Shown here piece by piece: positions 8,572 to 16,934 of a stretch of DNA of 48,861 nucleotides. Within the stretch, counting starts at the first letter, position 1. Each line of letters starts with the position of its first letter. The position numbers and the translations under genes are program-made. The notes under the pieces were generated by a model that was not told the DNA's origin, did no database searches, and saw only the letters and a program-made list of their open reading frames with translations. Source of the stretch: Flavobacterium sp. (GTDB lineage Bacteria; Bacteroidota; Bacteroidia; Flavobacteriales; Flavobacteriaceae); the NCBI GenBank assembly GCA_018883065.1, contig VEQT01000015.1:1-48861 (forward strand), read 5' to 3'.

Positions 8572-8656
8572 AAACATTATTTCAAATCAAAATCGACGGT
8601 AGTTAAATGCTATTTATTGGGCTATGCGGCGCGGCGCTAGTTTAAAAATTTGACTG

Positions 8657-8664
8657 TATATTTG
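8657..8664 (+). promoter_or_regulatory. promoter -7 element of dapD
   Basis: TATATTTG is an exact TAnnTTTG match ending 16 bases before the dapD ATG at 8681. Transcription from it would give only a very short leader. Confidence 0.55.
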
Positions 8665-8680
8665 CCAAAACTTTTTCTAG

Positions 8681-9496
8681 ATGCACACCTTACAAACTAC
8701 TATAGAAGCCGCTTGGGACAACCGAGCTTTACTACAAGAAGCAGCTACCACAGCAGCCATTCGCCAAGTGATTGATTTACTCGACGCCGGAACCCTCCGC
8801 GTAGCCGAACCAACCGCTACAGGTTGGCAGGTAAACGAATGGGTAAAAAAAGCAGTGGTGTTGTATTTCCCGATTCAAAAAATGGAAACAATTGAAGTTG
8901 GCATTTTTGAATACCACGACAAGATTCCTTTGAAACGAGGTTATGCTGAAAAAGGCATTCGCGTGGTGCCACATGCAGTGGCTCGACACGGAGCTTATAT
9001 TTCAAAAGGGGTAATTCTCATGCCTAGTTATGTAAACATTGGCGCCTATGTTGACGAAGGAACCATGGTAGATACTTGGGCAACTGTGGGTAGTTGTGCA
9101 CAAATTGGCAAACACGTGCATTTGAGTGGTGGCGTAGGAATTGGTGGTGTACTAGAACCTTTACAAGCCGCCCCCGTTATTATCGAAGATGGTGCTTTTA
9201 TTGGTTCGCGTTGCATCGTAGTAGAAGGTGTGCGCGTAGAAGCCGAAGCTGTTCTAGGTGCCAATGTGTGTCTCACTTCCTCAACCAAAATTATAGATGT
9301 GACAGGCCCAACTCCTATCGAAATGAAAGGTATAGTTCCTGCTCGCTCGGTGGTAATTCCCGGCAGTTACACCAAAAAATTTGCCGCGGGTGAATACCAA
9401 GTACCTTGCGCGCTTATTATTGGCAAACGCAAATCGTCGACTGATCTCAAGACTTCCTTGAACGACGCCTTGCGCGAATATGATGTAGCGGTATAA
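8681..9496 (+). CDS. dapD: 2,3,4,5-tetrahydropyridine-2,6-dicarboxylate N-succinyltransferase
   Basis: Cytosolic enzyme of the succinylase branch of lysine/diaminopimelate synthesis, transferring succinyl from succinyl-CoA to tetrahydrodipicolinate. The 271 residues fit the family. An N-terminal helical part (1-100) precedes a left-handed beta helix made of hexapeptide repeats (about 105-235), with the typical VRVVPHAVARHGAYI-like entry and the MPSYVNIGAYVDEGTMVDTW and GGVGIGGVLEPLQAAP blocks. The C-terminal segment PCALIIGKRKSSTDLKTSL is also characteristic. It supplies peptidoglycan precursors. It is followed 35 bases later by a glycosyltransferase gene on the same strand. Confidence 0.96.
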   Translation: MHTLQTTIEAAWDNRALLQEAATTAAIRQVIDLLDAGTLRVAEPTATGWQVNEWVKKAVVLYFPIQKMETIEVGIFEYHDKIPLKRGYAEKGIRVVPHAVARHGAYISKGVILMPSYVNIGAYVDEGTMVDTWATVGSCAQIGKHVHLSGGVGIGGVLEPLQAAPVIIEDGAFIGSRCIVVEGVRVEAEAVLGANVCLTSSTKIIDVTGPTPIEMKGIVPARSVVIPGSYTKKFAAGEYQVPCALIIGKRKSSTDLKTSLNDALREYDVAV

Positions 9497-9531
9497 GGGC
9501 ATCAAACCAATTGGATAAGAATCGTTCGTTT

Positions 9532-10590
9532 ATGAAAATACTGGTAATTCAACAAAAAATGATTGGCGATGTGTTGGTGAGTTCGGTTATTTGTAACAAC
9601 CTACGAAAAGCCTACCCCAAAGCGCATATTGCCTATTTGATTTATCCGTTTACGGCACCCGTAGTTGCCAACAACCCCAACATTGATGAGCTTATTTTGT
9701 TTACCGACGAATTCCGACAAAGCAAAAAAGCCCTCTTTACTTTTTTAAATTCCATTCGCAAAGCACGCTTTGATTTTGTAATTGATGCCTACGGAAAACC
9801 AGAAAGTCAGTTGGTGGTAGCCTTTTCGGGAGCCCATACAAAAATTGGATTTGCCAAAAAATTCAGAAATTTCCTGTACACACATGCCATTCCTGAATTG
9901 ACCACGCCCAAAACCAATGCCGGTTTGGCCATAGAAAACCGACTCAATTTATTGCAGCCGTTGCAGCTAACTATTCCGCTAGATAATGAACCCAAAATCT
10001 TTTTATCGGAAGACGAAATCGCTCAAGGGAAAGCCATTTTGGCAAAACACCAACTTGATTTATCTCAAAAAATCTACATGATAGGCGTGTTAGGCAGCGG
10101 CACAACCAAAACGTATCCATTTCCTTATATGGCCCAAGTTTTAGATGCTATTGTAGCCCAAACGGGAGCCAATTTACTGTTTAATTACATGCCTAGCCAA
10201 CAAACCCAAGCGCAAGCCATTTTTGATTTGTGCCAACCCACAACGCAACAACACATTCACATTGATTTGGTGCCCGGAAGTATTCGGGAATTTCTAGCCA
10301 TTACCCATCATTGTTCAGCTTTAATTGGTAACGAAGGTGGCGCAGTAAATATGGCTAAAGCACTAGGCAAAGCAACCTTTACCATTTTTTCACCTTGGAT
10401 CATTAAAGCGGCCTGGAACTTTTTTGAGGACGGCAAAAAACATGTATCGGTGCATTTGCAAGAGGTAAAACCCGACTTGTATGGCGATAAAAATGCCAAA
10501 GAAATGAAGAATGAAGCCTTGAATTTATATGCCCAATTCACCCCGGATTTGTGGATGCCGGTATTAAATAACTACTTGAAAATTAATTAG
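9532..10590 (+). CDS. glycosyltransferase family 9 (heptosyltransferase-like)
   Basis: A 352-residue two-domain GT-B enzyme. The N-terminus MKILVIQQKMIGDVLVSS is the classic start of ADP-heptose:LPS heptosyltransferases. The C-terminal nucleotide-sugar site shows GVLGSGTTKTYPF (about 187-199) and HHCSALIGNEGGAVNMAKALG (about 256-276). Such enzymes build the inner core of lipopolysaccharide on the cytoplasmic face of the inner membrane; the sugar donor cannot be read from sequence. A TTG at 9511 is in frame, but the ATG at 9532 gives the canonical N-terminus and is preferred. Its 3' end overlaps the convergent GT2 gene by eight bases. Confidence 0.88.
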   Translation: MKILVIQQKMIGDVLVSSVICNNLRKAYPKAHIAYLIYPFTAPVVANNPNIDELILFTDEFRQSKKALFTFLNSIRKARFDFVIDAYGKPESQLVVAFSGAHTKIGFAKKFRNFLYTHAIPELTTPKTNAGLAIENRLNLLQPLQLTIPLDNEPKIFLSEDEIAQGKAILAKHQLDLSQKIYMIGVLGSGTTKTYPFPYMAQVLDAIVAQTGANLLFNYMPSQQTQAQAIFDLCQPTTQQHIHIDLVPGSIREFLAITHHCSALIGNEGGAVNMAKALGKATFTIFSPWIIKAAWNFFEDGKKHVSVHLQEVKPDLYGDKNAKEMKNEALNLYAQFTPDLWMPVLNNYLKIN

Positions 10591-11395
10591 ATCGGATGCC
10601 GTTGGGCGTTTCAATTACCTTATTCGCCTTGGTGTAGGCACGAATGGCGTTGTTTTTTTTCCAAACTTCATCCGATACATATCCACGGGCGTGGTCTAAG
10701 TGTATACAAATGGCGCTGTAGCGTATTTGCTTGGACAACAAGCCATAATGAAACAAGCGTTCGCCCAATTCGCGGTCTTCTCCGCCGTATTTCATTTCTT
10801 CATCAAAACCATTCACGGCCAACAGATCAGCTTTCCATCCTGAAGCATTGTGTCCATTCCAAGAAGGTGTGGTGGGCGTGAGTGCGTTTAATGCATTGGC
10901 CCAAAAACCTTTGACCAACAATTTTATAGATTTAGACGTAAACGAAAGTCCATGAGCCTTGAGCCAAGCCAGTTGAAAACAATGTTGTTGCAGCACATCG
11001 GTTTGGGTAATTGCCAATGAGGTAGCCATGGGCAACTTAAAATATCCGCCAGACAAAAAATAACCCGCTTGTCGATAACGCAAATGGGTTTCTACAAAAT
11101 CAGCGCGAGGAATGCAGTCGCCGTCGGTAAAAATGAGGTAATCGGCTGTACTGGCCAAAATGGCTTTGTTGAGTATTTTGGTTTTTTGAAAGCCGTGGTC
11201 TTCGTGCCAAACGTGTAGGATGGTGAGGTTTAATTCCCTGCGCAGGGCATCAATTTTTTGTTTGGTTTCGGGAGTTGATCCGTCATCAGCTATAACTAAC
11301 TCAAAATCTGTAATTGTTTGTGCGCTAAAACCCCAAATTACTTTCTCTAGCCAGTCAATGGCATTGTAGGTACTCATAATTACAGACGCTTTCAT
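10583..11395 (-). CDS. glycosyltransferase family 2, with galactosyltransferase-like C-terminus
   Basis: A 270-residue GT-A enzyme. MKASVIMSTYNAIDWL begins the fold, LVIADDGST (about 34-42) binds the nucleotide, and LIFTDGDCIPRADFV (about 87-101) contains the DxD-type metal site. The second half has NASGWKADLLAVNGFDEEM and GGEDRELGERL, like the acceptor region of galactosyltransferase-type GT2 enzymes. It resembles the enzyme at 13909-14706 (both have HVWHED followed by a K-rich loop and LNKAI/MNKAI), so the two are probably paralogues. It has its own promoter, divergent from the gene at 11461. Confidence 0.86.
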   Translation of the reverse strand: MKASVIMSTYNAIDWLEKVIWGFSAQTITDFELVIADDGSTPETKQKIDALRRELNLTILHVWHEDHGFQKTKILNKAILASTADYLIFTDGDCIPRADFVETHLRYRQAGYFLSGGYFKLPMATSLAITQTDVLQQHCFQLAWLKAHGLSFTSKSIKLLVKGFWANALNALTPTTPSWNGHNASGWKADLLAVNGFDEEMKYGGEDRELGERLFHYGLLSKQIRYSAICIHLDHARGYVSDEVWKKNNAIRAYTKANKVIETPNGIRSN

Positions 11396-11417
11396 AAAAT
11401 GCAGATTTTATTAGGAG

Positions 11418-11425
11418 CAAAAGTA
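11418..11425 (-). promoter_or_regulatory. promoter -7 element, leftward GT2 gene
   Basis: Minus strand TACTTTTG, an exact TAnnTTTG match, lies 22 bases before the ATG at 11395. It is one half of a divergent promoter pair in the 65-base gap. Confidence 0.5.
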
Positions 11426-11435
11426 GTTAATAAAT

Positions 11436-11443
11436 TATATTTG
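11436..11443 (+). promoter_or_regulatory. promoter -7 element, rightward GT2 gene
   Basis: TATATTTG, an exact TAnnTTTG match, lies 17 bases before the ATG at 11461 and 10 bases from the opposing leftward element. Confidence 0.5.
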
Positions 11444-11460
11444 CAGCCAAGTACTTCTAA

Positions 11461-12246
11461 ATGGATTTAAATACAAATCGTGCTATTTCGGCTTTAATAA
11501 TCACCTTGAATGAAGAAATTCACATGCGTGAATTGTTGACCGATTTGCAATTTGTAGATGAAGTTATTGTGGTTGACTCCTTTAGTACCGATGGAACAAA
11601 GTCAATTTCATCTGAATTTGCCAATGTAAAATTCATTGAACACCGCTTCGAAAATTATACGTCCCAACGCAATTTCGCGATTTCACAAGCCAAAAACGAT
11701 TGGATTTTATTTCTGGATGCCGATGAGCGCCTAACGCCCGAACTCAAAGCCGAAATTTTGCAAACGGTGCAACTAGAAAAACCGGATAATGCTTATTTGT
11801 TTTACCGCAAATTCATGTTTAAGCAAGAAGTATTGCACTTTAGCGGTTGGCAAACCGATCGAATTTTTAGGTTATTCAATAAGCATTACGCCAAGTATAC
11901 CACCGAACGATTGGTACATGAAAAACTCGACGTAGACGGCTCTATTGGTTTGTTAAAGCACAAGCTCATTCATTTTTCGTACTCGGATTACAAGTCGTAT
12001 AAAATGAAAATGTCCCAGTACGGGAAATTAAAAGCACTCGAGAAATTCAACAAAAAAGTAAAACCTGTTTTGGGTTTTAATGTATTGCATCCCACTTATA
12101 ATTTTTTATACAATTACTTGATCCGCCTTGGGATATTAGATGGTGTAAAAGGGATTGTAATTTGTTATTTGAATGCCTACAGCATTTACATTCGGTACAA
12201 AAAACTGGATGAATTATGGCAAAATGCTGCTATTTCCAAAACTTAA
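11461..12246 (+). CDS. glycosyltransferase family 2, WaaE/KdtX-like LPS core enzyme
   Basis: A 261-residue GT2 enzyme. SALIITLNEEIHMRELLTDL followed by DEVIVVDSFSTDGT (about 34-47) is the signature of the WaaE/KdtX-like subgroup, which adds hexose to the LPS inner core. The metal site is WILFLDADERL (about 81-91), followed by a helix rich in Glu/Lys. The C-terminal half carries YTTERLVHEKL and FSYSDYKSYKMKMSQYG, also typical of that subgroup. The sugar and linkage cannot be assigned. Its 3' end overlaps the convergent kinase-like gene by 17 bases. Confidence 0.88.
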   Translation: MDLNTNRAISALIITLNEEIHMRELLTDLQFVDEVIVVDSFSTDGTKSISSEFANVKFIEHRFENYTSQRNFAISQAKNDWILFLDADERLTPELKAEILQTVQLEKPDNAYLFYRKFMFKQEVLHFSGWQTDRIFRLFNKHYAKYTTERLVHEKLDVDGSIGLLKHKLIHFSYSDYKSYKMKMSQYGKLKALEKFNKKVKPVLGFNVLHPTYNFLYNYLIRLGILDGVKGIVICYLNAYSIYIRYKKLDELWQNAAISKT

Positions 12247-12997
12247 TTTGTTGCTTAACCCTAATTTTTCGAGCAAAAGCCTGCTGAAATTCACGGGTAT
12301 AAAACCACAGTCGCTCAACGATTTCAGCTTTTGATTTTTCTATATACTTTTCGGCATAAAACGCACCCATTTGCTCAACCATTTCTTTTTTGGGTGTGAG
12401 TCGAGATAAGTTTTTCATGCGCATTTCAAAGGGCATATGTGTGTGAAATTGCATGCGATTCAAATCGACCAAATAAAATTGATATTGCCCAGGTGCTATT
12501 TTAACTATCAAGGTATTGCCTGGAGAATGATCTAAAAACTCTACTCCTTTTTCATGTAATTCAAAGCAAAAATGCATGAACTGCTTTAAAATAGTAGCGT
12601 GTTCTGGATAATCTGGGATTTCTACAAGTTCTCTAAACGTTAAATCAACAGCCAAATGCTCGCTGATGTAGTAGCTATCCAATAATCCAAAAAAAGTAGT
12701 ATGCTCGAAATAAGCCAACGGTTTTGGTGTTCCAATACCCAAGGCCTGCAATTTATTGGCAAACAAAAAAGAACGTTTTGCCTTTGAATCACGAAAATAG
12801 CGGTACACCACTTTGTTGATAAAATTGGGAATCTTGAACGACTTTACATTGACCTGTTGGCCCTCGGATTCAAAAATTTTAATTTTGTTTCGTTTTCTGT
12901 CGTCAAATAATTGTCCGCTTACGTTAAAATTCTTGATTAATTCAAAAACAAACGCTTGATCTACGCCTTTTTGAATTAAATAGGTTGATTTAATCAT
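12230..12997 (-). CDS. LPS core kinase-like protein (WaaP/Kdo kinase superfamily)
   Basis: A 255-residue protein with a small-molecule kinase fold. The catalytic loop is FLDHSPGNTL, with D157 as catalytic base and N161. The metal-binding aspartate is D178 in YLVDLNRM. An N-lobe helix with LFANKLQALGIGTPKPLAY precedes them. This pattern is that of WaaP/KdkA/InaA-type kinases, which phosphorylate heptose or Kdo in the LPS core from the cytoplasm. The surrounding glycosyltransferases support that role; the exact acceptor is inference. It starts one base inside the stop of the upstream GT17-like gene (TAATG), so the two are translationally coupled. Confidence 0.8.
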   Translation of the reverse strand: MIKSTYLIQKGVDQAFVFELIKNFNVSGQLFDDRKRNKIKIFESEGQQVNVKSFKIPNFINKVVYRYFRDSKAKRSFLFANKLQALGIGTPKPLAYFEHTTFFGLLDSYYISEHLAVDLTFRELVEIPDYPEHATILKQFMHFCFELHEKGVEFLDHSPGNTLIVKIAPGQYQFYLVDLNRMQFHTHMPFEMRMKNLSRLTPKKEMVEQMGAFYAEKYIEKSKAEIVERLWFYTREFQQAFARKIRVKQQIKFWK

Positions 12998-13848
12998 TAG
13001 CTTACTAATAAATCTTTGAATTTTTGCTTTGCTTCAGCCGTACTCAAATAGGCGGGCAATTGCTGATCTACTTCAACAACTTTAAATCTCATGTCACGGC
13101 CAAATAGATCTTTACCCGTTTTTATTAGTTCGTTTATTTTGTCAATCTGTTTAAACTCATCAAAATTGTATTCCGTATGGGAGAAAGATTCTAATTTTTC
13201 AATTATTTTATTTGCTCCACCAATATAGGTAAAATGCCAACCTGCGTTTGGAATGATGGGATATACTACTCCCCTTCTTTTGGTGCGCATAATGGTTTTT
13301 CGAATCTTGTGTGGTTTTTTAACCAACAACTTAAAAGGCAATAAAGCAGTACAATGCCATATACCCTGAACAGATTCTTCTTCTGTCATGTTGCTTCCAC
13401 CATCAAATATGAGCTTGTTATTCAGGAAATACATAAACATATCTGTCTTTAAGCCATATATTTCAGATACACCCTGCTGGATTTGTTTTTTAATCACCTC
13501 CGGATTAGGAATTTCATCTACATCTGAAAGCATAATTAAATCATTTGGCTTGCAATCGACTAATCCTTTCAACATGGCGTCACGTTGATAAAACTCTAAT
13601 TTCCAAGGAGAAAACGGGTTTATTATAGGGAAAAATCTGGGGTACTCGGTTAGTTTGATGTGAATAATTTTGTGCAAAAACTTGGCATAACGCGCTTTGT
13701 TTTCTTCAAAAATAAATGGTTTTGGGGTATTTTGAAATGTTCTATCGGCTTCAACTAATACAAATTTATCTACCAATTCATCCAATTCGTTTAGTCTTAT
13801 TTCAAGTAAATCTAATTCATTGAAAAAAATGAAACAATCGTACAACAT
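12997..13848 (-). CDS. glycosyltransferase family 17-like protein (N-acetylglucosaminyltransferase-type)
   Basis: From the ATG at 13846-13848 this gives 283 residues beginning MLYDCFIFFNELDLLEIRL. That is the typical opening of GT17, the family of the eukaryotic bisecting GlcNAc-transferase with many bacterial members. Further blocks are DKFVLVEADRTFQNTPKP, LIMLSDVDEIPNPEV (putative metal-binding acidic motif), and NAGWHFTYIGGANKIIEKLESFSH near the C-terminus. An upstream ATG at 13917 would add 23 residues but run through the promoter region. The substrate is unknown; the locus suggests a surface glycan. It is coupled to the kinase-like gene downstream. Confidence 0.8.
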   Translation of the reverse strand: MLYDCFIFFNELDLLEIRLNELDELVDKFVLVEADRTFQNTPKPFIFEENKARYAKFLHKIIHIKLTEYPRFFPIINPFSPWKLEFYQRDAMLKGLVDCKPNDLIMLSDVDEIPNPEVIKKQIQQGVSEIYGLKTDMFMYFLNNKLIFDGGSNMTEEESVQGIWHCTALLPFKLLVKKPHKIRKTIMRTKRRGVVYPIIPNAGWHFTYIGGANKIIEKLESFSHTEYNFDEFKQIDKINELIKTGKDLFGRDMRFKVVEVDQQLPAYLSTAEAKQKFKDLLVS

Positions 13849-13862
13849 AAAATTAATTTTGA

Positions 13863-13870
13863 CAAATCTA
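13863..13870 (-). promoter_or_regulatory. promoter -7 element of the GT17-like gene
   Basis: Minus strand TAGATTTG, an exact TAnnTTTG match ending 14 bases before the ATG at 13848. Its position supports the shorter GT17 start. On the plus strand, TAAATTGG at 13884-13891 is a one-mismatch candidate for the divergent GT2 gene. Confidence 0.5.
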
Positions 13871-13908
13871 AAAAAATTAATCCTAAATTGGCTGACTATT
13901 TTATTGGT

Positions 13909-14706
13909 ATGACACATTTGCCTACATGTTCCCTTGTTACCCCAACTTACAACTGGCCTGAAGCATTAGAACTACTTCTTTTGAGTGTACTTAAGCAAAC
14001 GGTATTGCCAAACGAAGTGATTATTGCCGACGACGGTTCACGATCAGAAACCCAAGCTTTAATTGCTGAATTTCAAGTTAAATTTCCGATTCCCTTGCGT
14101 CACGTTTGGCACGAAGACATCAAAAACCGCAAACCGATGATCATGAATAAGGCCATTGCTTTGGCTCAGTTTGATTACATCATCGAAATTGATGGCGACA
14201 TCATTCTAAACAAGCACTTTATTGAAGATCATTTGCAATTTGCACAAAAAGGATATTATTTATTTGGATCAAGAGCCAACATCACCCAATCGCATTTACC
14301 TCAACTTTTTGCTCAAAAGCAAACCAAATTCCATTTTCTTTCTTCGGGCATCAAAAAACGCGGTCGTACTATTCGCATCCCATTTATGATGAATTGGGCA
14401 CAAATTACCGCTACACGTTCGTCCAAATTACGCGGCTGCAACATGTCGTTTTGGCGCGAAGATTTTATAAAAATTAATGGATTTAACGAGAATTTAGTGG
14501 GCTGGGGTATCGATGATTCCGAGATGATCGAGCGCCTGCACAATATCGGTATTTTGGGCAAACGACTCAAATTTGCTGGTTTGGCCTACCACATTTATCA
14601 CCCGGAACAATCCAAATCGCATATCGCAATCAACAACGAAATAGAAGCGCAAACCAAGTCTCAAAAACTCACTTTTATCGAAAAAGGAGTGCAACAATAC
14701 CTCTAA
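13909..14706 (+). CDS. glycosyltransferase family 2, galactosyltransferase-like
   Basis: A 265-residue GT-A enzyme with SLVTPTYNWPEALELLL at the start, EVIIADDGSRSETQ (nucleotide site, about 38-51), and YIIEIDGDIILNKHF with the DxD-like IDGD. The acceptor half shows LRGCNMSFWREDFIKINGFN and WGIDDSEMIERL, as in N-terminal galactosyltransferase-type GT2s. A TTG at 13888 is in frame, but the ATG at 13909 gives the normal N-terminus. It shares layout and motifs with the gene at 10583-11395 on the other strand. The next gene starts on the last base of its stop codon (TAATG), so they form an operon. Confidence 0.86.
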   Translation: MTHLPTCSLVTPTYNWPEALELLLLSVLKQTVLPNEVIIADDGSRSETQALIAEFQVKFPIPLRHVWHEDIKNRKPMIMNKAIALAQFDYIIEIDGDIILNKHFIEDHLQFAQKGYYLFGSRANITQSHLPQLFAQKQTKFHFLSSGIKKRGRTIRIPFMMNWAQITATRSSKLRGCNMSFWREDFIKINGFNENLVGWGIDDSEMIERLHNIGILGKRLKFAGLAYHIYHPEQSKSHIAINNEIEAQTKSQKLTFIEKGVQQYL

Positions 14707-15644
14707 TGTTTGATTTAGCTATAATTCTCATCAATTACAATTCAAGTGAATTTACCATTCCTTGTTTGGAAAAAATATACCAAAAAACAAGCAACCAACT
14801 GTCATTTCAAGTGATTGTGGTTGACAACTGCTCGGGCGAAAACGATTACCAAAAGGTGCTAGACTATTGCACAACTTCTTCATTTCCAAATTTAAGCATG
14901 TACCAAACCCCCGTAAACTGTGGATTTGGGCAAGGCAATAATGCTGGATTTGGACTAGCTAATGCAACATATGTGGCTTTTTTGAACAACGACACACTGT
15001 TGTTAAATGATTGTTTTAGCGTGCTCATTGCCTATTTGAAACAATTTCCTAAAGTAGGAATGGTTGGGGCGCAGGCCTTTAAAGAGAATGGTGATATTAT
15101 GGTTTCACTGGATCATTTTGCCTCGCCTACACGAGAAATACTGGGCCGAAGTTTTCTTGAATTTATTACTCCTGCTTCGCATCCCAAGCGCAAAAAACAC
15201 CATCAAAAACCAGTAAAAGTAGATTTTGTTCCTGGCAGTTTTATGCTGCTTCGTTCAGCTGATTTTAGTAAAGCTGGCCAATTTGATCCCGCCCTATTTT
15301 TGTATTATGAAGAAACCGATTTGTGTTTGCGTTTGAAAAAATTAGGCCTATCTACATTTTTGGTTCCAGAAGCCCAATTTGTGCATTACCACGGGGCAAG
15401 CACAGGAAAATCATTGGCAATAAAAAAAGAAATAAAAATATCGCTAATGTATGTGCTTCGCAAACACTATGGCAATTGGGGCATGCAACTGGTGAGGGTG
15501 TTTTTAATCCTAAAATACGGCTTGAGTAGTATTTTTAAATCAAAAAACAGAGAATTGCTGCAATTGGTTTGGATGGGCGCACCCCTAAGCGCCTCATTAC
15601 AACACCAACAAGTTCCCAGAAAACAAGCGAATCAATCGAGTTAA
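14706..15644 (+). CDS. glycosyltransferase family 2, rhamnosyltransferase-like
   Basis: A 312-residue GT2 enzyme. DLAIILINYNSSEFTIPCLE (1-22 region), VIVVDNCSGEND (about 37-48), CGFGQGNNAGFGLANATY (about 76-93) and VAFLNNDTLLL (DxD-equivalent NND) follow in order. VDFVPGSFMLLRSADFSKAG and FLYYEETDLCLRLKKLG complete the acceptor region, as in WbbL-type rhamnosyltransferases. A basic, partly hydrophobic C-terminus may lie against the membrane. It overlaps the upstream GT2 by one base. It resembles the enzyme at 29922-30923. Acceptor and sugar are not readable from sequence. Confidence 0.87.
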   Translation: MFDLAIILINYNSSEFTIPCLEKIYQKTSNQLSFQVIVVDNCSGENDYQKVLDYCTTSSFPNLSMYQTPVNCGFGQGNNAGFGLANATYVAFLNNDTLLLNDCFSVLIAYLKQFPKVGMVGAQAFKENGDIMVSLDHFASPTREILGRSFLEFITPASHPKRKKHHQKPVKVDFVPGSFMLLRSADFSKAGQFDPALFLYYEETDLCLRLKKLGLSTFLVPEAQFVHYHGASTGKSLAIKKEIKISLMYVLRKHYGNWGMQLVRVFLILKYGLSSIFKSKNRELLQLVWMGAPLSASLQHQQVPRKQANQSS

Positions 15645-15679
15645 GGCGACCGTGTAGCCCAAATTCAATCTGAAAAACG

Positions 15680-15687
15680 TACTTTTA
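15680..15687 (+). promoter_or_regulatory. possible promoter -7 element of the NeuD-like gene
   Basis: TACTTTTA matches TAnnTTTG except for the last base and ends 17 bases before the ATG at 15705. It is the best candidate in the 60-base gap after the GT2 gene. Confidence 0.35.
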
Positions 15688-15704
15688 CCCACACAAATAT
15701 AATT

Positions 15705-16340
15705 ATGTTAATCCTAGGTGCCAAAGGCCATGCCAAAGAAGTATTTGATTTACTTGATCCAAGTGAATGCAACAACTTGTGTTTTTTTGACAATGTATCC
15801 GAACCCAGACCAGTCGAATTGTTTGGATATCCTGTACTCAACTCCCTCGAAGCCCTAAAACAACATTTCCAAAACCAAGCTAATTTTATTGTGGGTATTG
15901 GCGATTGCATTTTGCGATATAAACTGCAACAATTGGCTGAAGCACACGGCGGAAAAGCAACATCCTTAGTTGCCAAATCGGCCCATTTGAGTAACTCGGC
16001 CCTATTGGGCGAAGGTGTTTCCTTGATGGCATTTTCGTTAGTAAGTGCGCATGTTAGCCTTGGAAAAGGAGTATTGATTAATGCCAATGCGGCGATTCAT
16101 CACGATTGTCAATTGGGCAATTTTGTCGAAATTGGACCCGGAGCCAAATTATTGGGCCAAGTAAACGTTGGCGATTTTACATTTATTGGCGCCAATGCGA
16201 CCATTTTACCCAAATTAAGCATCGGATCAAATGTGGTCATTGCGGCTGGAGCAATGGTAACCCAGGATGTTCCAGATAATTGCATGGTAGCAGGGAATCC
16301 GGCTCAACTTAAAAAACAACGTACACCATTAGTCCTATAA
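15705..16340 (+). CDS. NeuD/PglD-like sugar O- or N-acyltransferase
   Basis: A 211-residue protein with a short Rossmann-like N-terminal domain (MLILGAKGHAKEVFDLL, residues 1-17) and a left-handed beta helix of hexapeptide repeats (about 95-190: LGEGVSLMAFSLVSAHVSLG, then VEIGPGAKLLGQVNVGDFTF). H126, near the turn with IHHDCQLG, matches the catalytic histidine region of PglD/NeuD enzymes that acetylate sialic acids or amino sugars. The downstream TsaC-like gene starts on the final base of the stop (TAATG). The acyl acceptor is unknown; a glycan role is inferred from the glycosyltransferases before it. Confidence 0.82.
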   Translation: MLILGAKGHAKEVFDLLDPSECNNLCFFDNVSEPRPVELFGYPVLNSLEALKQHFQNQANFIVGIGDCILRYKLQQLAEAHGGKATSLVAKSAHLSNSALLGEGVSLMAFSLVSAHVSLGKGVLINANAAIHHDCQLGNFVEIGPGAKLLGQVNVGDFTFIGANATILPKLSIGSNVVIAAGAMVTQDVPDNCMVAGNPAQLKKQRTPLVL

Positions 16341-16915
16341 TGATACACAACGACCTGAATTCTGAAGTGCATAAAGCCTTCGAAGTTATACAACAAGGCG
16401 GCATTATACTTTACCCAACCGATACCGTTTGGGGAATTGGCTGTGATGCGACCAATGCCGAAGCGGTTGCCAGAATATACACACTTAAACAACGCGAAGA
16501 AACCAAAAGCATGATTTGCTTGCTGAATGGAGAAAAGATGATGTACAACGTGTTTAAAGACATTCCTGAAACGGCCTGGCAAATCATTGACTTGTCAGAA
16601 AAACCAACAACACTCATCTTAGATCAACCACGCAATGTGGCAGCCAATCTCATAGCCGAGGACAACACCTTAGGCGTACGCATAGTGAAAGTTCCTTTTT
16701 GTTTCAAATTACTGGAGCGCATGAAAAAGCCGCTGGTTTCAACCTCGGCCAACATTAGTGGTACAGCTACGCCAATGACTTTTAAAGAAATTAGCCCCGA
16801 AATTATAAAGGGTGTGGACTATATTGTAAATTTGGACCGCGAAAAAACCGGTGGACGTCCGTCAACGATAATCAAATTGACACTCGATTCACAAGTTAAA
16901 GTGATACGAAGATAA
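16340..16915 (+). CDS. TsaC/Sua5-like threonylcarbamoyl-AMP synthase
   Basis: A 191-residue single-domain YrdC-fold protein. It shows GGIILYPTDTVWGIGCDATN (about 18-37), IYTLKQREETKSMICLL, and the VSTSANISG block (about 134-142) that binds the threonylcarbamoyl-AMP intermediate. TsaC makes threonylcarbamoyl-AMP from threonine, bicarbonate and ATP for the t6A modification of tRNAs reading ANN codons. The Sua5 C-terminal domain is absent. A second, more YciO-like paralogue is at 31857-32471. This one keeps the SAN motif and is the better candidate for the tRNA function. It overlaps the NeuD-like gene by one base. Confidence 0.86.
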   Translation: MIHNDLNSEVHKAFEVIQQGGIILYPTDTVWGIGCDATNAEAVARIYTLKQREETKSMICLLNGEKMMYNVFKDIPETAWQIIDLSEKPTTLILDQPRNVAANLIAEDNTLGVRIVKVPFCFKLLERMKKPLVSTSANISGTATPMTFKEISPEIIKGVDYIVNLDREKTGGRPSTIIKLTLDSQVKVIRR

Positions 16916-16934
16916 ACATTATTAAAAAAAATAA

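Noticed and set aside
9511..9531. TTG start extending the GT9 gene by seven codons
   Set aside because: The ATG at 9532 gives the canonical MKILVIQ heptosyltransferase N-terminus.
13849..13917. Longer starts for the GT17-like gene (ATG 13917) and for the divergent GT2 gene (TTG 13888)
   Set aside because: Both would run through the shared promoter region, and homology begins at the shorter starts (13848 and 13909).
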